Below, in pieces: positions 27,846 through 36,090 of a DNA stretch of 64,000 bases. The DNA is from Saccharopolyspora gloriosae. Lineage in GTDB: Bacteria > Actinomycetota > Actinomycetes > Mycobacteriales > Pseudonocardiaceae. Under the pieces are notes generated by a model. The model worked only from the letters and a program-made list of their open reading frames with translations, was not told where the DNA came from and did not search any database. The DNA lies in assembly GCF_022828475.1 (NCBI RefSeq), contig NZ_CP059557.1:2961470-3025469 (forward strand). The letters are read 5' to 3'. Position 1 is the first letter of the stretch; every line of letters starts with the position of its first letter. The position numbers were made by a program, and so were the translations under genes.

Positions 27846-29081
27846 ATGCGCCGAGTGGTGAGATGGGGAGCCGCCGTCGTGGTCGCGGCCCTCGCCTTCG
27901 GCGGGGTCGCCTGGGCTGCGGGCGGCGAGGACTACGAGCTCCAGCTGGCCATGCCGAACGCGGCGAACCTGCTGGAGGGATCGCGGGTCGAGGTCGATGG
28001 AAAGACGATCGGCAGCGTCGCCGGGCTGGAGGCCCGGGACGGCGAGGCGATGGTGACGGTATCGGTCGACGACGAGTACGCACCGTTGCATGCCGGAACC
28101 AAGGCGCAGATCGAATGGCGGGGCCTGCTGGGCGAGCGCGTGATCAGGCTGGTGCCCGGGCCGGAGGGCAATACCGAGATTCCTACCGGCGGCCTGGTGC
28201 AAGCCGGCTCCGAGCAGGTCGAGCTGGAGCAGGTGCTGGCCGCGCTCGATGAGCCCACCCGTGAACACGTGAAGTCCACGGTGCAACAGCTGGATCAGCA
28301 GCTCAAAGATCATCCGCAGGACATCCGGGCGACGCTCAACGCGGCCGGCCCCGCGGTCCAGGAACTCGGCGAGGTCCTGAAGGCCGTCGGACAGGACGGC
28401 CCTGCGATCCAGCGGCTGATCCGGGACCTGCGGACGATGATGGAGCCGCTGGCGGGCAGGCAGGCGGAGCTCGAGAAGATCGTGCGCGATCTGACCGCGG
28501 CCACCGGCACGATGTCCGCCGAGCAACAGCAGCTGAAGCAGGCATTGGGCGAACTTCCGTCTACATTGGACTCGGCCAAGCGGACGATGGACGGTGTTCC
28601 GGAGGCGGTCGACGAGACTGCGCCGCTGTTGCAGGATCTGCGGCCGGCCACCCAGCAACTGAAATCGGTGTCCCAAAACCTGAGCCCGCTGCTGCGGGAC
28701 CTGCGGCCGGCGATCAGCGATCTTCGTCCGACGTTGAACTCGGCCGACGAGTTGTTGGAGCGAACACCTGACCTGCTGGACAGCACCCACGGCACGGTGC
28801 CCGGGGTGACGCAGGCGCTGGACCAGCTCAACCCGGCCGTGCAGTTCCTCCGGCCCTACACCCCGGACCTCATGGGCTGGCTGAGCAACTGGAGCGCGGC
28901 GTTCGCGAACTACGACTCCCAGGGCCACTACTTCCACGGGGCGGTGCAGGTCAGCACGAGCGTGCTCGACGACAACCCCGGCGTGAACGTGGGTCTCAAG
29001 GGCGGGCCGAACTCGCGTCCCGCGCCGGGCATGGCGTCCGGTGAAGCCTGGGTCGACGCGAATGGGAGTGCACCCCGATGA
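27846..29081 (+). CDS. MCE-family protein, first of six
   Basis: 411 residues: one N-terminal membrane segment (WGAAVVVAALAFGGVAWA), an MCE domain around residues 28-110 (LQLAMPNAANLLEGSRVEVD, WRGLLGERVIRL), then a long amphipathic helical region rich in LRDLRPAISDLRP-type repeats. Six such proteins are thought to form a hexameric tube across the cell envelope that ferries hydrophobic substrates. One base after the ATPase stop; overlaps the next gene by ATGA. Confidence 0.93.
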   Translation: MRRVVRWGAAVVVAALAFGGVAWAAGGEDYELQLAMPNAANLLEGSRVEVDGKTIGSVAGLEARDGEAMVTVSVDDEYAPLHAGTKAQIEWRGLLGERVIRLVPGPEGNTEIPTGGLVQAGSEQVELEQVLAALDEPTREHVKSTVQQLDQQLKDHPQDIRATLNAAGPAVQELGEVLKAVGQDGPAIQRLIRDLRTMMEPLAGRQAELEKIVRDLTAATGTMSAEQQQLKQALGELPSTLDSAKRTMDGVPEAVDETAPLLQDLRPATQQLKSVSQNLSPLLRDLRPAISDLRPTLNSADELLERTPDLLDSTHGTVPGVTQALDQLNPAVQFLRPYTPDLMGWLSNWSAAFANYDSQGHYFHGAVQVSTSVLDDNPGVNVGLKGGPNSRPAPGMASGEAWVDANGSAPR

Positions 29082-30484
29082 GAATCTTCAAGAACGCGGG
29101 ACTGCGGATCGGACTGGCGCTCGCCGCGGTGGCCGCCGTGGTGGCCACCGGGGTCACCACGGCGCGGTTAGGTGAGGACAAGGACGTCTCGCTGACGGTG
29201 ATGTTCGCCAACGCCAGCCCGCTGATCCCGGGGAACCTCATCCGGCTCAGTGGTGTTGAAGTCGGCCAGATCGAATCCGTGACCCTGCGCGGAGGTCAAG
29301 CCGCGGTCAAGATGCGCCTCGACCGTTCCGTGCTGCCCTTGCACAGCGACGCGAGCGCGAAGATCCGGCCGGTGACGCTGCTCGGCGAGCGGTTCATCGA
29401 CCTGAACCGGGGGTCGGACAGCGCTCCCGAGCTGACGGACCCGCTGGTGATCCGTGCGGACCGGACCACTCGCGCTGTCGACCTCGACGAGGTGCTGAAC
29501 TCGGTCGACGACCCTTCCAGTACCGCGCTCGCCGCCCTGGTCACCACCTTGGGCGAGGGCACGGCAGGGCAGGGCCCCAACATCGACGAAGCACTCAAGG
29601 CGCTGGCCCCGGCGTTGCAGGACACTCAGCAGCTGGGGTCCGTGCTGGAGCAGCAGAACGAGGTGCTCGGACAGCTCGTGGATCGCACGAGCCCGGTCGC
29701 CAAGGCGCTGGCCGAGCAGAACGGCGGGAACCTCGACAAGGCGGTGGAGTCCGGCAAGCAGTTGCTGGCGTCGGTGGCCGCCCAGCGACAGGCCACAAAG
29801 GATTCGTTGACCCAGCTTCCCGGAACTCTGGAAGAGGCCAGGAAGGTGCTCTCCGAAGTGTCCGGGGTCGCCGAGCAGGGCACACCGGTCCTGCGCGACA
29901 TCCGGCCGGTCACCGACGACCTGACGCAGATCACCGATGAGCTCGACAAGTTCGCCGATGCCGCGGATCCCGCGCTGGGTTCCCTGCCGCCGGTGCTGGA
30001 CAAGGGCAAGGCGTTGCTCGACCAGGCCGCGCCGGCGGTCCGGGACCTCAAACCCGGTGTGGAACAACTGCCGGGGGTGAGCTCCTCCGCGCATCGGCTC
30101 GTCGGCGATCTCACACCGGCGATGGGCACGGCGCTGGACTTCATCAAGTACTGGGCGATGTCCACCAACGGCCGGGACGGCCTGGGCAACTACTTCCGCG
30201 CGTTCGTCGTGACGACGCCGCAGAGCTTGATCCAGTATCCCGGTGTGGGACTCGGACCGCCTAGCCCGCCCACCCCGAGCCCGGTGCCGGAACTGCCGAT
30301 CCCGGGAGTTCCCGGTGTGCCCCCGCCACTTCCAGGTTTGCCGAGCCTGCCGGGGCTCACGGGGCCTCCGGAGGACGGCGGCTCGAAGCCGGGTGCTCCG
30401 GCACCCGATGGTGACGGCAGCGCGACAGGGCTGGACCTCTCGCAGGAGACCGCTCTGGTCGACCAACTTCTAGGAGGACGCTGA
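29078..30484 (+). CDS. MCE-family protein, second of six
   Basis: 468 residues: N-terminal membrane helix, MCE domain with NASPLIPGNLIRLSGVEVGQ and LLGERFIDLNRG, helical middle, and a Pro-rich C-terminal tail (PPSPPTPSPVPELP, PGVPPPLPGLPSLPGL), common in MCE proteins that span the cell wall. Codon 31 is TTA (29168-29170), rare in actinomycetes and a possible point of tRNA-Leu(UUA) control. Coupled on both sides. Confidence 0.93.
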   Translation: MRIFKNAGLRIGLALAAVAAVVATGVTTARLGEDKDVSLTVMFANASPLIPGNLIRLSGVEVGQIESVTLRGGQAAVKMRLDRSVLPLHSDASAKIRPVTLLGERFIDLNRGSDSAPELTDPLVIRADRTTRAVDLDEVLNSVDDPSSTALAALVTTLGEGTAGQGPNIDEALKALAPALQDTQQLGSVLEQQNEVLGQLVDRTSPVAKALAEQNGGNLDKAVESGKQLLASVAAQRQATKDSLTQLPGTLEEARKVLSEVSGVAEQGTPVLRDIRPVTDDLTQITDELDKFADAADPALGSLPPVLDKGKALLDQAAPAVRDLKPGVEQLPGVSSSAHRLVGDLTPAMGTALDFIKYWAMSTNGRDGLGNYFRAFVVTTPQSLIQYPGVGLGPPSPPTPSPVPELPIPGVPGVPPPLPGLPSLPGLTGPPEDGGSKPGAPAPDGDGSATGLDLSQETALVDQLLGGR

Positions 30485-31767
30485 TGGCAGCGGTGTCACG
30501 ATCGACGACGCGGTCGTTCCTGGCCGGTCTGGGAGGCGTGGTCGTCCTGGGTGGGTTCGTGTTCATCGGCGTCACGGCCAGCTCGGGTCTGCCCGGAGCG
30601 CCGGTGACGACGGTCCGGGCCGAGTTCGACGAGGTCGGCGCCTCGCTGAAGGTGGGCAACGACGTCCGGGAGAACAGCACCCGGATCGGCGAAGTGTCTG
30701 ACCTGAGCTACGAGAACGGACATGCCGTCGCGACCTTGGAACTGGACGGGAACGTGCCGGTCTACGAGGACGCCAAGGCCCAGGTCTGGGACCAGTCGGC
30801 GCTGGCCAAGAAGTTCGTGGAGATCGACCGCGGGCATCAAGGAAGCGGCCGACTCGGTGATCGGGCCATCCCGGCGGAACGCAACGTGGGTTCGGCCGAC
30901 CTCGACAACGTGCTGGACGCGCTCGATCCACGGACACGTGACGCGCTGACCAGCACCCTGCGCGAGGTCGGTAGTGGCGGCGCGGGACACGGTCAGGATC
31001 TCAACGACATCGCCGGCAAGGCTCCGGGAATCCTGCGGGGCCTCGGCAACACGTCCGGAGCGCTGAGCGATCCGCAGACGGATCTGCCCGGGCTGCTGAA
31101 CCGCGCCGACGATCTGGTGGGCTCGCTGCACGGCCGGGAGCGGGAGCTGGCGGGTCTTGTCCGGGAGATCGGTGACACGGCCGGGGCCGCGGCCGTGGAC
31201 GATGGAGCGCCGCTACAAGACAGCCTCAGAGCGTTGCCCGCGACGCTGAGCGACACCCGTGCCGCCCTCAATTCGCTGGACGAGCCGCTGAGCGACGTCC
31301 ACTCCGCGGTGTCGGACATCCGGCCCGGCGCCTCGGCGCTGGGATCGGCGACCCCCGACGTGCGCGGGGTACTACGCGAGGGGACGGAGCCGTTGAACAT
31401 GGTTCCCGGCGTGGCGGACAAGGCCGAGCCCGCGGTCGAGGACCTGACTCAGACCGTGGCGGACGCCCGTCCGCTGGTCTCCCCGTTGTCTCGCGCCTTG
31501 AGCGACGCCGCTCCGCCGGTGAACACGCTGGCGCAGTACAGCCCCGAAGTCGTCGCCTTCTTCCGGAACATCGAGAGCATGGTGTCCACTTCGGTCGCGC
31601 CGGGCGTGCACGGTGCGCGCGTCGGGGTCGCTGCGCACCCGGCCATCGCAGACGGTGGCCTCATCAAGGACCCGCTGCAAGGGCAGGATCCGTATCCGGC
31701 GCCAGGTGAGGTCTACAAGCAGCGAACCGGACTGCTGCCGAACATTCTGACCGGAGGTGGCCAGTGA
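30484..31767 (+). CDS. MCE-family protein, third of six
   Basis: 427 residues. N-terminal helix FLAGLGGVVVLGGFVFIGV, MCE domain with EFDEVGASLKVGNDVRENST and a Gln- and Asp-rich helical tail. The ATG shares a base with the preceding stop. The segment SALAKKFVEIDRG matches the MCE core in place of the more usual LLGE, a normal subtype difference. Confidence 0.92.
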   Translation: MAAVSRSTTRSFLAGLGGVVVLGGFVFIGVTASSGLPGAPVTTVRAEFDEVGASLKVGNDVRENSTRIGEVSDLSYENGHAVATLELDGNVPVYEDAKAQVWDQSALAKKFVEIDRGHQGSGRLGDRAIPAERNVGSADLDNVLDALDPRTRDALTSTLREVGSGGAGHGQDLNDIAGKAPGILRGLGNTSGALSDPQTDLPGLLNRADDLVGSLHGRERELAGLVREIGDTAGAAAVDDGAPLQDSLRALPATLSDTRAALNSLDEPLSDVHSAVSDIRPGASALGSATPDVRGVLREGTEPLNMVPGVADKAEPAVEDLTQTVADARPLVSPLSRALSDAAPPVNTLAQYSPEVVAFFRNIESMVSTSVAPGVHGARVGVAAHPAIADGGLIKDPLQGQDPYPAPGEVYKQRTGLLPNILTGGGQ

Positions 31768-33185
31768 TGTCCGCGAAGAAGCGAAGGTTCGCCTCACCCT
31801 TGGTCATCGGGGCTGTCCTGCTGGTGGCGGTTCTGGTGGTGCTGTTCGGCGTCTACCAGAAGGAGCGGATCAGCACGACGCTGGCTTCCGGCGACGAGGT
31901 CCAGGCCGAGTTCGACCGCCAATACCGCTTGGTGCCGGCCAAGTCGGACGTGAAGATGGCCGGTGTCGTCGTCGGCACGGTGACCGATGTGGAGCAGGAC
32001 GCGGGCGGAAAAGCGCTGGTATCGATGAAGGTCTGGGGTGATACGACGGACAGGCTGGGCAGCGCTCCGTCAGCGATCATCCGGCCGACGACGTTGCTCG
32101 GCGGCGCCTACTACATCGAGCTTCAGCAAGGCGATGCGCACGGGCGGTACGGCGGTGAACCCATCCCGGCGGACCGCACCAGCGTGCCCATCGAACTCGA
32201 CAAGATCCTCGCCGCGATCCCCGGGCGAGCCCAGGACAGCATCCGGAACACGACACGGCTGACTGACGAGTCACTGCGCGCCGGTGCCGGTGAGAACCTG
32301 GGCAACGTCCTCGAACACGCGCCGCAGACCCTCGGGCCAGCAGGCGACGTCCTCTCCAGTGCGCGGGGTACTCGCCCGGGCGAGGACCTGTACGGCATCG
32401 TGCCGGACGTAGCAGCGATCGCCGGAACGCTGACCGAGCGCGACGGACAGCTCGGGCACACCATCGATTCGCTCGGCGACGTCAGCGCGACGCTGTCCAC
32501 GGTGCGGCGGCCGCTGGCGGACTCGATCGCCGCTCTTCCCGAGACCCTGACCAGTACTCGTAGGGGACTCGACGACCTGCACGGAAGCCTGAACCGGCTG
32601 ACGGACACCGCGGGCAACGCCAGGCCGGCCGTGCAGGAGCTGGGGCCCGTGCTGGCCAAGGCCGATCCGGTCCTGCGCGAGGCCCGGCCGATGGTGGCCG
32701 AACTCCGGCCGTTGCTGCAGGACGCGCAGCCGGTGGTCGACCAGTTGGTGCCGACCGCGGACCGAGCCACCTCGACGCTCGATCTGGTGCGCGGCCCGGT
32801 GCTGGACCGGATCAACGGGCCGATCGCGAACGCGGTGATGTCGCCGTGGAAGGGCACGGGAGCCTACGAAGGCAACGGAGGTACCGGCCACAAGCTCTAC
32901 GAAGAGGTCGGGTACCTCGCCGCGCACACCGCGAACCTGTCGCAGTACGGCAACAAGAACGGCCGGATGCTCGGGCTTGCGCTCGGTGCCGGAGTTTCCA
33001 CCGTGGGCGGCAAGGACCCGGGCACTGCGGAGTTCCTGCAGTCGCTGGGGCTGTTGCCCGGTGGACTGAAGGTGTTGCCGCCGCCGGACGACTCCGGCGA
33101 CGACTTCACACCGGTACCGGCGACTTCCCCGGGGCAGGACCAGTTCCTGCCCAAGCCCGGCCCGCCCCAGCCTCAAGGGAATTAG
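31764..33185 (+). CDS. MCE-family protein, fourth of six
   Basis: 473 residues if begun at GTG 31764, or one less from ATG 31767. Membrane helix LVIGAVLLVAVLVVLFGVY, MCE domain with YRLVPAKSDVKMAGVVVGTV and TTLLGGAYYIELQ, then a long helical domain and a Pro-rich end (LPKPGPPQPQGN). Overlaps the third MCE gene by a GTGATG arrangement. Confidence 0.92.
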   Translation: MMSAKKRRFASPLVIGAVLLVAVLVVLFGVYQKERISTTLASGDEVQAEFDRQYRLVPAKSDVKMAGVVVGTVTDVEQDAGGKALVSMKVWGDTTDRLGSAPSAIIRPTTLLGGAYYIELQQGDAHGRYGGEPIPADRTSVPIELDKILAAIPGRAQDSIRNTTRLTDESLRAGAGENLGNVLEHAPQTLGPAGDVLSSARGTRPGEDLYGIVPDVAAIAGTLTERDGQLGHTIDSLGDVSATLSTVRRPLADSIAALPETLTSTRRGLDDLHGSLNRLTDTAGNARPAVQELGPVLAKADPVLREARPMVAELRPLLQDAQPVVDQLVPTADRATSTLDLVRGPVLDRINGPIANAVMSPWKGTGAYEGNGGTGHKLYEEVGYLAAHTANLSQYGNKNGRMLGLALGAGVSTVGGKDPGTAEFLQSLGLLPGGLKVLPPPDDSGDDFTPVPATSPGQDQFLPKPGPPQPQGN

Positions 33186-33194
33186 GAGCCTCCC

Positions 33195-34787
33195 GTGACA
33201 AAAAAGCTCTCGTTCAGCAGGATCTGGGAGCGGATCCGAACGGTTCCCGGCCTGGGGCGCAACCTGCTCGCACTGACGGTGGTGATCGTCTGTGGGGTGG
33301 TCAGCTCGTCGATGATCCTGACCAATCAGCGGTTCCTCCCGCCCTGGCAGGAGCGGTACGAGATGGCGGCCGAGTTCGAGCAGGTACCTGCGGTGAGCCC
33401 GAACCAACAGCCCAAGGTGCGCATCGCCGGCGTCGAGGTCGGACAGGTGACCGACAGCGAGGTAACGCGGAACGGCAAGGCGCGGCTGACGTTGTCGCTG
33501 GAGCCCGGATACGAGGTCTACCGCAACGCGCGCTTGGTGCTGCGCCCGACCAACCCGCTCAACGAGATGTACGTGGAGGTCAACCCGGGCGGCCCACCGG
33601 CACCGAAACTGCCGCCGAACGGCGTCATCCCGTTGAACCAGACCGAGCGGCCGAGGCAGCCCGACGAGGTGCTCAACCACCTCGACGAACGCAGCAGGAA
33701 CGCGGTGACCAACCTGCTGTCCACCTCCGATGTGGCGCTGGCGAACGCGCCGCAGAACCTGCCCGCCGGCCTCAACGCCGCGGATGCCACCTTGCTGCGG
33801 TTCAAGCCCGTCCTGCAGAACCTGCAGACGCGCCGCGAGAACATCGCCGAGTTGGTGACCGCGCTGTCCCAGATCAGCCGGGCGGTCGGCCACAACGACG
33901 GTCGGCTCACGGAACTGATGGACGCCAGCGAGCAGACGCTGTCGGTGCTGTCCGAGCACAACGCGGATGTCCAGTCCGCGGTCGGGCAGTTGCCGGATAC
34001 GACCGGCGAGCTCAAGCGCGCGATGAACGGTGTCAACGGGCTGACCGGTCAGCTGAACCCGACGCTGGACAACCTCAACGCCGCGTCGGACCGGCTGCCG
34101 GAAGTGCTGCGCAAGGTCAGTGGCACCGTCGACAACCTGGGACGCACGGTGCGGGCGGCACGGCCCGTCGTGTCCGCCGCGCGACCGATCGTCCAAGATC
34201 TCCGACCGATGGTCGACCAGGCGCACACGGCGTTGGGCGACCTTCAGCCTGTAGCCCGCGATCTGGGGCCGGACTCCGAGCTCATCGTGTCCTACCTCAA
34301 TGATCTGCAGGCATTCATCTTCAACACCAACGGGGCATTCAGCCTGTCGGATGCCAATGGCGGGTTCATCCGGGGCCACGTGGCGGTTCCGCTGCCGGAT
34401 GCGGGCGTGCTGCCTGGTACGCACGGCGGAAACACAGGGGCGACTGATGAAGATCTTCCAAGGCACCTCGGGCAAACTCGTCGTGCTGGGCGTCTTCTTC
34501 GTCCTCTCGATGATCTACATGGGATACCTGCTGGACAAGGCGGGTACGCCCAATCCGCTGGGGAGCTCGAAGGCCTACACGGTTTCCTTCGAAGTGGACG
34601 ATGTGGACAACGCGATTCCCGTCGGCGACGTGAAGATCGCCGGCGTCACCATTGGCGGTATCGACAGCGTCGAGCACAACGGCAGCGGCAAGGCGCTGGT
34701 CGTGGTGCACGTGGACGAGGACGCCGCGCCGTTGCACGAAGGCGCCCAGGTCAATATGCGGATCGGGGCGAAGTCCATCGCCGGTGA
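33195..34787 (+). CDS. MCE-family protein, fifth of six (C-terminus read through by probable frameshift)
   Basis: Begins GTG 33195 with AGGAG upstream. Normal MCE content runs to about residue 415 (membrane helix LLALTVVIVCGVVSSSM, MCE domain NQQPKVRIAGVEVGQ and RPTNPLNEMYVEVNPGG). The open frame then continues about 113 further residues, antisense-looking and Arg-rich, over the start of the sixth gene. A TGA at 34445-34447 overlaps the ATG of that gene exactly as expected for a coupled stop, but lies in another frame. Adding one G to the GGGG at 34437-34440 would restore it (TGGD then stop). So the true end is probably near 34447. No lipobox is obvious. Confidence 0.8.
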   Translation: MTKKLSFSRIWERIRTVPGLGRNLLALTVVIVCGVVSSSMILTNQRFLPPWQERYEMAAEFEQVPAVSPNQQPKVRIAGVEVGQVTDSEVTRNGKARLTLSLEPGYEVYRNARLVLRPTNPLNEMYVEVNPGGPPAPKLPPNGVIPLNQTERPRQPDEVLNHLDERSRNAVTNLLSTSDVALANAPQNLPAGLNAADATLLRFKPVLQNLQTRRENIAELVTALSQISRAVGHNDGRLTELMDASEQTLSVLSEHNADVQSAVGQLPDTTGELKRAMNGVNGLTGQLNPTLDNLNAASDRLPEVLRKVSGTVDNLGRTVRAARPVVSAARPIVQDLRPMVDQAHTALGDLQPVARDLGPDSELIVSYLNDLQAFIFNTNGAFSLSDANGGFIRGHVAVPLPDAGVLPGTHGGNTGATDEDLPRHLGQTRRAGRLLRPLDDLHGIPAGQGGYAQSAGELEGLHGFLRSGRCGQRDSRRRREDRRRHHWRYRQRRAQRQRQGAGRGARGRGRRAVARRRPGQYADRGEVHRR

Positions 34788-35745
34788 GTCCTACATCGAT
34801 ATCGTTGATGGCCGCGGAAAGGCGATGCCGAACGGCAGCAGGATCGTTCCCGAGGCAGTCGAACGGGGCGTGCAACTGCGCGATGTCGTCGACAGCCTCG
34901 ACCCGAAGACCCGGGAGGCGCTCAGCGGTGTGATCCGAACCGCGGGCGAGGGAACCACCGGTACGAAGGAGGACGTGGACGGGGCCATGACCGGTCTCGG
35001 CCAGGTGGGGCGCGAGGGCTACACCGCGGTGGATGCCATCTCGGCGCAGTCGGAGGATCTGAAGGTGCTGGCGCAGCAGACCACGACCGTGCTGGACGCG
35101 CTCGACACCGGGCAGGGGCAGATCGCCTCGCTGGTGCACAACGCCCAGCAGCTGACCTCGGCCACCAGCGGGCAACAGGAGAACTTGGCCGCGACGGTGC
35201 GCAAGCTGCCCGGGGTGCTGTCGAGTACGCAGCAGGCAACGGGCAAGCTCAAGGAGCTGTCCACCTCGGTCGGGCCGGTTGCCGCGGATCTCAAGGAGGC
35301 CGCACCGCACCTCAACGCCTCCCTGGAGCAACTCCCGCAGACCACCGAGGATCTGCGCGGGTTGCTGCCCGATCTGACCAGCACGCTGGACCGGGCACCG
35401 GCCACGTTGGACCGCGTTCCGGCGACGGCACAGGACGTGAGCACGCTCGTGCCCCAGGCACGTACCGCCATGACCAACCTCAACCCGATGCTGTCGTACC
35501 TGAAGCCATACGGCCCGGAGCTGGGCGCGTTCTTCGCCAACTTCGGATCGATCTTCCAGTACACGGACGAGGCCGGGATTCACTTCTTCCGGCTGCTGCC
35601 CGATGAGGGCAATGAGGCCATCGTCAAGGGTGTGCCGGTACCGCTGCCCAAGGTGCTGACGAACAGCAACCCGTATCCCGCTCCTGGACAGAGCGTCTCG
35701 CCCGAAGGACGCGACTTCACCAAGCTGCACCAGTGGCCGAACTGA
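34447..35745 (+). CDS. MCE-family protein, sixth of six
   Basis: 432 residues starting MKIFQGTSGKLVVLGVFFVL, with the MCE domain (EVDDVDNAIPVGDVKIAGVT, MRIGAKSIAGESYIDIVDG) and a helical tail ending NPYPAPGQSVSPEGRDFTK. The longer in-frame upstream extension to 34300 lies inside the fifth gene and was rejected. Ends the mce block; a hairpin follows. Confidence 0.92.
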   Translation: MKIFQGTSGKLVVLGVFFVLSMIYMGYLLDKAGTPNPLGSSKAYTVSFEVDDVDNAIPVGDVKIAGVTIGGIDSVEHNGSGKALVVVHVDEDAAPLHEGAQVNMRIGAKSIAGESYIDIVDGRGKAMPNGSRIVPEAVERGVQLRDVVDSLDPKTREALSGVIRTAGEGTTGTKEDVDGAMTGLGQVGREGYTAVDAISAQSEDLKVLAQQTTTVLDALDTGQGQIASLVHNAQQLTSATSGQQENLAATVRKLPGVLSSTQQATGKLKELSTSVGPVAADLKEAAPHLNASLEQLPQTTEDLRGLLPDLTSTLDRAPATLDRVPATAQDVSTLVPQARTAMTNLNPMLSYLKPYGPELGAFFANFGSIFQYTDEAGIHFFRLLPDEGNEAIVKGVPVPLPKVLTNSNPYPAPGQSVSPEGRDFTKLHQWPN

Positions 35746-35770
35746 CGGCCGGGACGGGTTGATCTCCGCG

Positions 35771-35816
35771 ACCTCCGGGGGCGGTGTGGGTGTCGTACCC
35801 CGCCGTCTCCGGAGGT
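35771..35816 (+). terminator. Stem-loop after mce operon; region 35746-36090
   Basis: ACCTCCGG (35771-35778) and CCGGAGGT (35809-35816) pair perfectly, with further inner GGCGG/CCGCC pairing. There is no T-run, so termination or RNA processing is likely but not proven. The rest of 35746-36090 has an AT-rich segment around 35965-36025 that may be the promoter of the RND gene; no gene seen. Confidence 0.55.
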
Positions 35817-36090
35817 TCTCCATCTTCGTCCACAGTGGAAGATTTTACGTCGGGTGCGTTCATGTTGTCATCGCAGCCAGCGAGGTCCCTGTTCTGGTGT
35901 GGCTGATCAGCTCATAAGTGCTGTTCAGGAGCTGTCTCTCGGTTCGCTCTCGCGAGATTTCGGACACGAAGGGAGATGCTACAAGTCTGGAAACTTGGTA
36001 CCTGTCAATGTTGTTCTTGGTGGGTTCACCGAGGTACTGTGTCCCGCGTCACGAGAGATCGACGCGACGGGAAGGGGTGGGTCGGGAGCG

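Noticed and set aside
32271-34475. 734-codon minus-strand frame across the mce genes
   Set aside because: Antisense to two MCE genes with strong domain matches; long shadow frames are common in GC-rich DNA.
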